DNA of 9,914 bases from an uncultured Collinsella sp. (lineage in GTDB: Bacteria; Actinomycetota; Coriobacteriia; Coriobacteriales; Coriobacteriaceae), in assembly GCA_900541025.1 (NCBI GenBank), contig UQIL01000042.1, positions 1 to 9,914 on the forward strand. Direction: 5' to 3'. Each line of letters starts with the position of its first letter. The stretch's first letter is position 1. Shown one piece after another: positions 1 through 7,024 of the stretch. A program made the translations under genes and the position numbers. The notes under the pieces were generated by a model. It saw only the letters and a list, made by a program, of their open reading frames with translations. It was not told the origin of the DNA and made no database searches.

Positions 1-61
1 TCACGAGCGTGAGCGGGTACAGGCGCGTGCCGGACCCGCCGGCGAGGATGATGCCTTTCAT
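1..61 (-). CDS. rmlA: Glucose-1-phosphate thymidylyltransferase RmlA, N-terminus only
   Basis: Only the first 20 codons are present; the gene continues past the left edge. The visible peptide begins MKGIILAGGSGTRLYPLT, the nucleotide-binding signature of sugar-1-phosphate nucleotidylyltransferases (GG-x-GTR-L-x-PLT). The KGI start and the tyrosine in RLYPLT fit RmlA/RfbA, which makes dTDP-glucose from glucose-1-phosphate and dTTP, the first step towards dTDP-L-rhamnose. The ATG sits three bases after the stop of the upstream glycosyltransferase, with AAAGG nine bases before it, so the two are co-transcribed and probably translationally coupled. A rhamnosyltransferase-type gene next door supports a rhamnose pathway. 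A mannose or cytidylyl relative is less likely, but 20 residues cannot exclude it. Confidence 0.8.
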   Translation of the reverse strand, partial: MKGIILAGGSGTRLYPLTLV

Positions 62-64
62 TGG

Positions 65-934
65 CTATAACCTTTCATTTCTTGCTGCCCTGCGGCCAGC
101 GCGATTTCCGAGAAGGCGGGCGCAGCAATCGACTCCGAAAGCAACGAACTCGCCAAGATTTCCCTCTCGTAGAAGTTGCGACGAAACCATCTTGGCGAGC
201 CGGCTTCCTTCACCAATCTCACTTGCATGCATGAGTTCGTCTGCATGCGTTTCGAGAAAGAAACCGACGGCACGGTTGCGGGCAAACTGTTGGGAAGGCG
301 TCAAGTTATGCGAGTGATAGACCTCGGCACGCGGCTCGTAAGCGACCTTCATTCCTGAGGCGATAAACCTGGCGGCCATAAGCATGTCCTCGTTGGTGTT
401 GACATGATCGAATCCACCGCATTCGAGATATGCGGTCCGTCGATAGGCAGAACAGGTGTCAGATGCAAAAAAAGTCTTAATACCGAGTTTCTCGAGATCA
501 CATTTGGAACGAACGGATGGCCGGTCGGGATAGTTGAAACCACGCACCAGCTGTTCAAAACGTCGGGCATCCGCCTTAGGCAGCTGCCTGCCGCTTACGA
601 GAGCGATATCGGAATCATCAAGCATGGGAGCAACAAGCCGCTCCAGGTAATCATCAGAAACAGGCACAGCATCTTGGGTAAGGAAGCATACAAAGTCACC
701 CCTCGACTCCCTTAGTGCCATGTCTCTTGTGGTGCCGTGGTTGAAATCCTGGCGATCAATCTTCAGAAGGCGGACTCTTTTGTGCTGCCGGACCAGCTCT
801 ATAGTTTTATCTTCCGAAGCGGAATCAACGATAAGGATATCAACCGGCTGAATAGACTGGTGTTCGAGGGCAATTAAAAGCCCATCGATTTCATGCTCAG
901 CATTAAGAGTCGGAATGATGACGGATATTTCCAT
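65..934 (-). CDS. Rhamnosyltransferase-type family 2 glycosyltransferase
   Basis: A 289-residue GT-A fold glycosyltransferase, cytoplasmic or membrane-associated, that probably adds a sugar (rhamnose is the best guess) to a lipid-linked glycan intermediate. The N-terminus ISVIIPTLNAEHEI and the DSAS motif (about 37-40) form the nucleotide-sugar site. FNHGTTRD (64-71) and TQDA (86-89, the DxD equivalent) are typical of the rhamnosyltransferase branch of GT2. NEDMLMA (181-187) supplies the catalytic acidic pair. There are no convincing membrane helices. The ATG follows the stop of the sugar-transferase gene directly (TAGATG), with AAGGAGAGG about 12 bases upstream, indicating translational coupling. 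The gene is more AT-rich than thrS or the flavoprotein operon, as is common for exchangeable glycan loci. The family call is firm; the sugar donor is inferred. Confidence 0.87.
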   Translation of the reverse strand: MEISVIIPTLNAEHEIDGLLIALEHQSIQPVDILIVDSASEDKTIELVRQHKRVRLLKIDRQDFNHGTTRDMALRESRGDFVCFLTQDAVPVSDDYLERLVAPMLDDSDIALVSGRQLPKADARRFEQLVRGFNYPDRPSVRSKCDLEKLGIKTFFASDTCSAYRRTAYLECGGFDHVNTNEDMLMAARFIASGMKVAYEPRAEVYHSHNLTPSQQFARNRAVGFFLETHADELMHASEIGEGSRLAKMVSSQLLREGNLGEFVAFGVDCCARLLGNRAGRRAARNERL

Positions 935-1648
935 CTATCGGCCCGTCCTCTCCTTGCCAAACATGGCGCCGAAAGTGCCAGCAAAACACTTCCAATCCAT
1001 TCGGAAACAACGGTTCCGCACGTAATGCAATTCGATTTTTTGGCGCAGACCGCTTTCAAATGACGCATCGTTGCGATCCGTCGCCTGCCATAACCCGGTA
1101 ATTCCAGGTTGAACCGAAAGAAATACAACCTTATCCTCATCAGAAAAATGCATTTCGAGTTCATCACGCGTAATGGGACGAGGACCGATAACGGATAAAT
1201 CACCATTTAAAACATTAAGAAACTGCGGCATCTCATCGATAGAGCACTTACGAATAAACTGCCCGACCTTAGTGATGCGCGGATCGTTATCGACCTTGCG
1301 CTCAATTTCCCACTGATGCAGCTGCTCAAAATTTAAATACTTCTGAACATTGCCAGCATCGGCAACCATGCTGCGCAGCTTAAAGATCTTAATGACCTTG
1401 CCATTTTTGCCAATTCGCTCCTGGGTGTACAAGGGACTACCCGGAGACTCTAGACAAATCAGGACGCACACAAGACCCACTGGAATGAATAAAATAGCGA
1501 TTGCCATAAGACTAAACACAAGGTCAAACAGCCTCTTGACGATGCGGTACCCAAGCGTACCGCTCGGCTTTATCTGATTGAAAGCCAGCGCACCAACCGT
1601 TGATGTACAACTCTCTGTTAATTCTTTAGCAGCCACAATAAAACTCAC
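935..1648 (-). CDS. Monotopic undecaprenyl-phosphate sugar phosphotransferase (initiating transferase)
   Basis: Bacterial sugar transferase (small PGT core, WcaJ/RfbP C-terminal type). It would transfer a sugar phosphate from a nucleotide sugar to undecaprenyl phosphate at the inner membrane face, starting glycan assembly. From GTG at 1648 the protein has 237 residues. It shows one hydrophobic segment (about 40-66, the re-entrant membrane helix), KLRSM (90-94), the catalytic Asp-Glu of SIDEMPQ (138-139), IGPRP (154-158) and PGITGLWQ. The frame stays open upstream to 1780, but that overlaps the antiterminator gene. No in-frame ATG exists near the N-terminus: starts available are TTG 1696, GTG 1648 and GTG 1636. 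The only ATG (1677) abuts a run of nine G and is out of frame by one base (see findings). I chose GTG 1648 as a working start, with GGGG eight bases upstream. Function is sure; the start is not. Confidence 0.85.
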   Translation of the reverse strand: MSFIVAAKELTESCTSTVGALAFNQIKPSGTLGYRIVKRLFDLVFSLMAIAILFIPVGLVCVLICLESPGSPLYTQERIGKNGKVIKIFKLRSMVADAGNVQKYLNFEQLHQWEIERKVDNDPRITKVGQFIRKCSIDEMPQFLNVLNGDLSVIGPRPITRDELEMHFSDEDKVVFLSVQPGITGLWQATDRNDASFESGLRQKIELHYVRNRCFRMDWKCFAGTFGAMFGKERTGR

Positions 1649-1666
1649 GTTCCTGTCCCCAGGAAA

Positions 1667-1675
1667 CCCCCCCCC
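1667..1675 (-). repeat. G9 homopolymer at the start of the sugar-transferase gene
   Basis: Nine consecutive C on the plus strand give nine G on the coding strand, directly behind an ATG at 1677-1675 (its G is the first of the tract). With nine G this ATG reads ten codons and stops at a TGA near 1646. With ten or seven G it would enter the sugar-transferase frame. A TAG stop (1680-1678) of a short TTG-initiated reading frame, starting next to the AAGGGAG after the antiterminator gene, lies directly before the ATG. This is the same TAGATG arrangement that joins the next two genes. Tracts of this length are prone to slipped-strand mispairing. Confidence 0.75.
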
Positions 1676-1721
1676 ATCTATGAATCCAAAAACCAAATGA
1701 TTTGCCGGTACAACGTCTCCC

Positions 1722-2312
1722 TTACGTTTTGCTGGGAACGTCGAGCGGTAGCAGCTCCCTAAAACCGGAGTCGCCACCACCCACGTCTACCAGGCACCAG
1801 CGCTTATGACGGTCGATCTTCTTTACACGGGCCTCTTGCCCCACCAAGGGCCCTTGCTCTATGTGCAACACGCCGTCTTCTATGCGCGCAACGCTGTTGC
1901 GCACCACGCCGTCGTCGTCCAGAACACTGCGGTACCAATCTTGCGCATCGTCCGGCATGGGCATGTACGCCCGCTCCCTACTGCCGGCGATGCGACAACC
2001 AAAGCTCAATTGGGCAAGGGCCCTATCGAGCGTGGCGGCATCGTGCGTGGCGACGAAGAAGTATTCCTTGTACATAGGTTTGGTTTGGAGCGACCAAGAG
2101 CCGTCCCGCTTAAACCAGAACTCCTTTTGCATTACAAAAGCGTCCTGCATAAGGTTGTGCGGGATAATGCGGCGGACCTTTTCGCAGGTCTCGCGCTCTT
2201 TTCCATTGGGGGTGTGGACCAGATACCAGCGAACGCGGCCGTGCTGGCTACTGGTGGTGACGCCGCTAAATGCGCCCGGCAGCTGCTCTTGGCGCCGTGC
2301 CGTCTGTTCCAT
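1722..2312 (-). CDS. NusG-family specialised antiterminator (LoaP/UpxY-like)
   Basis: A 196-residue NusG paralogue. The NGN domain starts at WYLVHTPNGKE (29-39) and runs to about 125. A KOW-type C-terminal domain lies around 145-195 (GVLHIEQGPLVGQEARVKKI, then a hydrophobic strand). NusG proteins bind the RNA polymerase clamp; operon-specific paralogues (LoaP in Bacillus, UpxY in Bacteroides capsule loci, RfaH in enterobacteria) stop premature termination in long polysaccharide operons. First position in a glycan operon fits that role rather than housekeeping NusG. I chose ATG 2312 because GAAGGGGG lies seven bases upstream; the frame is open to 2435, but that extension would overlap the -10 box and a leader repeat. 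The stop TAA lies in TAAGGGAG, the ribosome site for what follows. The paralogue call is strong; the subclass is inferred from context. Confidence 0.85.
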   Translation of the reverse strand: MEQTARRQEQLPGAFSGVTTSSQHGRVRWYLVHTPNGKERETCEKVRRIIPHNLMQDAFVMQKEFWFKRDGSWSLQTKPMYKEYFFVATHDAATLDRALAQLSFGCRIAGSRERAYMPMPDDAQDWYRSVLDDDGVVRNSVARIEDGVLHIEQGPLVGQEARVKKIDRHKRWCLVDVGGGDSGFRELLPLDVPSKT

Positions 2313-2333
2313 GTTCTCGCCCCCTTCTCTTGC

Positions 2334-2350
2334 TTTGCGATGCACGCAAA
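2334..2350 (-). other. Leader hairpin before the antiterminator gene
   Basis: TTTGCG (coding strand) pairs perfectly with CGCAAA around a five-base loop, about 22 bases upstream of the ATG and just before its Shine-Dalgarno. There is no U-run, so it is not a terminator. LoaP-type proteins recognise a leader RNA hairpin, which makes this a candidate; no conserved sequence was checked. Confidence 0.35.
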
Positions 2351-2403
2351 TGCAGGGGCGTTTAGAACAGGCTTCTCGCTCGCAGCTAGGCGCAGTCGCA
2401 AAA

Positions 2404-2525
2404 GTACAGGTTTTTGTATCTTTCGACATAGGCAATTATACGAGCAATTAATCAACGATTGCCCAGATTACGCAAAATGTCCTGTCGGTAGATACATCTC
2501 CATAGCCCTCTACAAAAACCTGTAC
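2404..2525. repeat. Perfect 15-bp inverted repeats bracketing a promoter (candidate invertible element)
   Basis: The left arm 2404-2418 reads GTACAGGTTTTTGTA, and the right arm 2511-2525 is its exact reverse complement. Both are bordered by A/T runs on the outside. The 92 bp between them (2419-2510) hold the best -10 box for the glycan operon. Each arm is itself a partial dyad (TACA...TGTA), as is usual both for recombinase sites and for dimeric repressor operators. The right arm lies upstream of the presumed start site and the left arm is within the leader, so one RNA from this promoter would not contain both arms. A DNA-level role is therefore more likely than an RNA hairpin. Confidence 0.6.
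2435..2465 (-). promoter_or_regulatory. Probable promoter of the glycan operon
   Basis: A perfect TATAAT lies on the minus strand at 2440-2435, about 120 bases before the antiterminator ATG. No good -35 is present at 16-18 bp. The nearest is TGGGCA (2465-2460) at a long 19-bp spacing, so the promoter may be weak or activator-dependent. It lies inside the 92-bp segment between the 15-bp inverted repeats and currently points toward the glycan genes. Confidence 0.55.
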
Positions 2526-2541
2526 CTTTTTGTGCAACAAA

Positions 2542-2566
2542 AAAAGCCGCTCAACCAGCGGCTTTT
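2542..2566 (-). terminator. Rho-independent terminator, probably bidirectional
   Basis: A GCCGC/GCGGC stem extended by A-T pairs (2542-2550 with 2558-2566) encloses a seven-base loop. On the minus strand it is followed by a run of seven T and ends transcripts coming from thrS. Read on the plus strand it also ends in TTTTCTTATTT. It separates thrS from the glycan-operon promoter in both directions. Confidence 0.8.
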
Positions 2567-2582
2567 CTTATTTCGGCATGAA

Positions 2583-2615
2583 AAAGGCGACCGCCCTCTG
2601 TGGACGGTCGCCTTT
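2583..2615 (-). terminator. Rho-independent terminator of thrS
   Basis: An 11-bp perfect stem (2583-2593 with 2605-2615, core GGCGACCG/CGGTCGCC) with an 11-base loop begins 22 bases after the thrS stop. The minus-strand product ends in TTTTT. It is the first of two tandem terminators. Confidence 0.88.
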
Positions 2616-2637
2616 GTTAATTGTTGTGAAGTTTGCC

Positions 2638-4401
<1,764 letters not shown>

Positions 4402-4427
4402 GGGTATGTTTTCTCCTCTCGGATGCC

Positions 4428-4472
4428 TGATGCAAGTGCGTGCGATGCGCTCGGCGTTTTTGACTTGCATCA
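4428..4472 (-). promoter_or_regulatory. Dyad in the thrS start-site/leader region
   Basis: Perfect 10-bp inverted repeats (TGATGCAAGT at 4428-4437 and its complement at 4463-4472) are separated by 25 bp. The upstream arm abuts the -10 box and covers the expected transcription start; the other arm lies just before the Shine-Dalgarno. It may be a repressor operator pair or a leader hairpin. The leader is only about 64 nt and has no T-box AGGGTGG motif. Confidence 0.45.
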
Positions 4473-4499
4473 TTATAGGCAGGTTGCCTTGGTATACAA
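4472..4499 (-). promoter_or_regulatory. thrS promoter
   Basis: The -10 is TATAAT (4477-4472) and the -35 is TTGTAT (4499-4494), with a 16-bp spacer, giving a start near 4465 and a leader of about 64 nt before ATG 4401. Confidence 0.75.
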
Positions 4500-4500
4500 G

Positions 4501-4531
4501 CGCCCGCCGCACCTTAATGGCACGGCGGGCG
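4501..4531. terminator. GC-rich hairpin between the zinc-ribbon gene and thrS
   Basis: A 9-bp perfect stem (CGCCCGCCG 4501-4509 with 4523-4531) encloses a 13-base loop. It lies about 110 bases after the zinc-ribbon gene's stop and just before the thrS -35. The T-run is poor on the minus strand (CTTGT) and better on the plus strand (ATTTTC), so its efficiency as terminator for the minus-strand gene is uncertain. Confidence 0.55.
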
Positions 4532-4639
4532 ATTTTCTACGCATGCTTCATCGTGTGGGCGCGGGGCTGCGGGGCGCGCATGCGGCTAGCGCGTAGTGCG
4601 CGGTGCCCGTGGCTTGCGGCCGGCCCGGCGATGGATGCG

Positions 4640-5071
4640 TTACTGGATGCGAGTTCGGCAGTAGGGGCAGACCTTCCAGTGCGCATCGAGCGGGCGATGG
4701 CAGCTGGGGCAGACGTTGCGAACCTGAGTGTCGCACACCGGGCAGACGACGAAGTCCTTCTCGATGGGCGCGCCGCACTGCGGGCAGGTGCCGTACTGGG
4801 CAAGCTGGCGCTCGCGCAGAGCCATGTCCAGCTCCTGCTCCTCGCGGTCGGACGCGTAGGAGTGCGGGCGCAGGACCAGGTAGGCGATGAGGCCCACAAA
4901 CGGGACAAGGGCGATGATGCCCCATGCCACGTAGGCGCTGGCGCCACGGCGGCGAGCGTCGATGAACACATAGACGACCGACAGCACGTACAGGGCGATA
5001 ATAAAGCCAACAAAGGCATAGATGACGCCCATAAGCTGCGGCGACATGAGCTCAGAGATGTACTTGGACAT
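4640..5071 (-). CDS. Small membrane protein with double zinc ribbon
   Basis: A 143-residue protein of unknown function. Two membrane helices (about 13-36 and 47-68) are joined by a basic DARRRG loop, which places the loop inside and resembles the phospholipase-D N-terminal (PLDc_N) helix pair. A charged linker (70-92) follows, then eight cysteines in four CxxC pairs (96/99, 110/113, 121/124, 135/138), each in a CPxC context: a classic double zinc ribbon, predicted cytoplasmic. The ATG has AAAGG about ten bases upstream. The gene stands alone between thrS and a repeat array and shows no operon partner. Such anchored zinc ribbons often act as adaptors or sensors, but nothing here identifies a partner, so no function is assigned. 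Confidence 0.85.
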   Translation of the reverse strand: MSKYISELMSPQLMGVIYAFVGFIIALYVLSVVYVFIDARRRGASAYVAWGIIALVPFVGLIAYLVLRPHSYASDREEQELDMALRERQLAQYGTCPQCGAPIEKDFVVCPVCDTQVRNVCPSCHRPLDAHWKVCPYCRTRIQ

Positions 5072-5172
5072 TGGGGTGTACCTTTCGGAATAATTACAGT
5101 CCGGTCAAGTTTACCACGGGGTTTGTTTATATGGGACTACGGTTGCAAGCGGGGCTGGTGCGGACACAAACA

Positions 5173-5389
5173 TCTCAATCTGTAACAGATGGGAGCGAAA
5201 TCCGGGTTTAGATGTTACAGATTGAGACGAACGGATAACCCGCCAGACTAACGTCTCAATCTGTAACACATAGGACCGATTTTCCCCTCTTACTGTTACA
5301 GATCGAGACAAACGGAGGGGCCGTCTGGCAAACATCTCGATCTGTAACATCTGGAACCCAGTTCTTCTGCTTACTGTTATAGAACGAGA
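5173..5389. repeat. Array of three 81-bp palindromic units
   Basis: Each unit has a left arm TCTCRATCTGTAACA and a right arm close to TGTTACAGATYGAGA, with a 25-bp non-conserved loop. Left arms start at 5173, 5254 and 5335; right arms start at 5213, 5294 and 5375, so the period is exactly 81 bp. Unit 1 has a perfect 15-bp stem. Unit 2 has one mismatch that becomes a G-U pair in minus-strand RNA. Unit 3 has two changes. Arms are conserved while loops and spacers are not, which argues for selection on the stem. It occupies most of the 488-bp gap between the divergent zinc-ribbon and flavoprotein genes; 5390-5527 shows nothing else clear. Confidence 0.85.
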
Positions 5390-5527
5390 CAAACCTCTGA
5401 CACCAGGGGCGGCAGACGAGGTCATCGATGGTCCTGAGTCTCCCCTCGCCTGCCGTTGGCGGGTGTTGCGGGGCTGTTCGCCGCATTGCCGCCGCACTGG
5501 GGGTGTGCGGACCGTAGGATGGTCCTA

Positions 5528-5542
5528 TTGACAGCCTGTCAA
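5528..5542 (+). promoter_or_regulatory. Palindromic operator-like site upstream of the flavoprotein operon
   Basis: TTGACA-GCC-TGTCAA is a perfect 6+3+6 palindrome ending 17 bases before the GTG start. The left half matches a consensus -35, but the matching -10 position would fall on the Shine-Dalgarno GGGAGG, so it reads better as an operator for a dimeric regulator. TATTGA (5526-5531), overlapping it, could be a weak -10. Confidence 0.5.
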
Positions 5543-5559
5543 CTTGTCTGGGAGGCACC

Positions 5560-7023
5560 GTGACAGAAACGTTTGATATCGCGATTGTGGGCGCGGGCAT
5601 CACGGGGTGCGCCATCGCGCGGCAGCTCGCGCGGTTTGACCTGTCCATTTGCGTGGTCGAGGCGGCCAACGACATCGCACTAGGCGCATCGAAGGCCAAC
5701 GGCGGTCTGGTGCACGCTGGCTACGATCCGGCTCCGGGAACCGTAAAGGCGCAGGTCAACGCCCGCGGCTGCGAGCTATATGGCACGTGGGCCCAGGAGC
5801 TTGGATTTTTGTTCCGCCGTACCGGGTCGATGGTGCTGGGGTTTAACGACGAAGACCGCGCACACCTGGAGAAGCTGCGCCAGAATGGCCTGGCCAACGG
5901 CGTGCCCGAGCTGACGATCATTGGTCCCGAGCGCATCCGAGAGCTGGAGCCGCGCGCGAGTGCCGAGGCAACGTGCGCGCTGTGGTGCCCTTCGACCGGT
6001 TACGTTGACCCATTTGAAGTGGCCATCGCCGCTCTGGAGAACGCCGTCGCCAACGGCGTGACATTTATGCGGTCCGCGCCGGTGGAAGCGATTGAGGTTG
6101 CTGGCGGCGAGGCTACCGACGGGACTGCGCGCTTTACGCTGGTGACGCCTGCCGGCGATGTGCGCTGCCGCTATCTGATCAACGCCGCGGGCAACGGCGC
6201 CGCGGACATCTCGCATATGGCCGGCGCCGAGGAGTTCCAGATGGTCTGGCGCCAGGGAAACATCGTGGTGCTGGACAAGGAGCCGCGCGCGCTCATGCCG
6301 CTCTACCCCGTTCCCACGCCGGTGTCCAAGGGCGTTATCGTCACGGGCACCGCGCACGGCAACACCGTGATCACCGCGACCGCTGCCGTGCGCGAACCGG
6401 GCGATACACAGACCTATGCGAGCGATGTGAACGCGCTACTGACCGGCGCGCGCAAACTGGTGCCCGATCTGGACACGCGCCGCGTGGTGCGCGCGTTTGC
6501 CGGCGGACGTCCGGTCATTCAGGGGACCAACGACTTCTTTATTGGGCAGTCGGCCGTGGTGCCGGGGCTGTTCCAGGCGGCGGGCATTCAGTCGCCGGGC
6601 GTGGCGAGCGCGCCGGCCATTGCCGAGCGCCTGGAGCACGTGATGCGCGAGGCGGGCGTTGCTTTGCGCGAGCGGGCCGACTGGGACCCGATTCGCCGCG
6701 CGCCGGACGACTTCGACCGCGCGCCGCTTGCGCGCAAGGAGGAGCTCATTGAGTCCGACCCTGCATGGGGGCAGATCGTCTGCCGCTGCGAGACGGTGCC
6801 CGAGGCCGAAATTGTTGCCGCGATTCGACGCCGCCCGGGTGCGGTTTCGGTCGAGGGCGTCAAACGCCGCTGCCGCGCGGGCATGGGCCGCTGCCAGAGC
6901 GGCTTTTGCCAGAGCCGCGTGGTGGCAATCCTGGCGCGCGAGCTGGGCCGCGACCCCAACGAGGTGCTGCTGGAGGACACTGGCTCGTGGCTCGTTGAGG
7001 GACCTTTGAAGGGGGTGCGCTAG
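5560..7023 (+). CDS. GlpA-like FAD-dependent oxidoreductase with C-terminal [2Fe-2S] domain
   Basis: A 487-residue flavoprotein, probably the glycerol-3-phosphate dehydrogenase subunit that yields dihydroxyacetone phosphate. It has a DAO-type FAD domain with GAGITG (11-16), the FAD ribose acid in VVEA, and SKANGGLVHAGYD, typical of the GlpA/GlpO group. The C-terminal part (about 405-452) is a BFD-like [2Fe-2S] domain: CRC (408/410) and C445/C450 in GMGRCQSGFC, plus an extra C438. The start is GTG with GGGAGG four to five bases upstream, and no other start is open. The stop lies one base before the next gene's ATG. The order flavoprotein, second flavoprotein, DUF1667 matches the anaerobic triad typified by Thermotoga TM1432-TM1434. 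No glycerol kinase or facilitator is adjacent, so the exact substrate (glycerol-3-phosphate or a similar hydroxy acid) is inferred. Confidence 0.87.
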   Translation: MTETFDIAIVGAGITGCAIARQLARFDLSICVVEAANDIALGASKANGGLVHAGYDPAPGTVKAQVNARGCELYGTWAQELGFLFRRTGSMVLGFNDEDRAHLEKLRQNGLANGVPELTIIGPERIRELEPRASAEATCALWCPSTGYVDPFEVAIAALENAVANGVTFMRSAPVEAIEVAGGEATDGTARFTLVTPAGDVRCRYLINAAGNGAADISHMAGAEEFQMVWRQGNIVVLDKEPRALMPLYPVPTPVSKGVIVTGTAHGNTVITATAAVREPGDTQTYASDVNALLTGARKLVPDLDTRRVVRAFAGGRPVIQGTNDFFIGQSAVVPGLFQAAGIQSPGVASAPAIAERLEHVMREAGVALRERADWDPIRRAPDDFDRAPLARKEELIESDPAWGQIVCRCETVPEAEIVAAIRRRPGAVSVEGVKRRCRAGMGRCQSGFCQSRVVAILARELGRDPNEVLLEDTGSWLVEGPLKGVR

Positions 7024-7024
7024 G

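Noticed and set aside
1649..1780. GTG at 1780 as start of the sugar transferase
   Set aside because: It would overlap the antiterminator gene by 59 bases, lacks a ribosome site, and the added residues resemble no part of the family.
4402..4465. T-box riboswitch in the thrS leader
   Set aside because: The leader is only about 64 nt, with no AGGGTGG-type motif and no terminator/antiterminator pair.
5173..5389. CRISPR array
   Set aside because: The conserved parts are two arms of a palindrome per unit with 25-bp loops, not one direct repeat with unique 30-40-bp spacers, and no cas gene is near.
5111..5497. Minus-strand frame encoding a peptide with 27-residue repeats
   Set aside because: The repeats are the translation of the 81-bp palindromic units. 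It begins and ends outside any gene signal and has no convincing ribosome site, so DNA-level repetition explains it.
5528..5533. TTGACA as a -35 box for the flavoprotein operon
   Set aside because: The -10 would fall on the Shine-Dalgarno sequence; the perfect palindrome suggests an operator instead.
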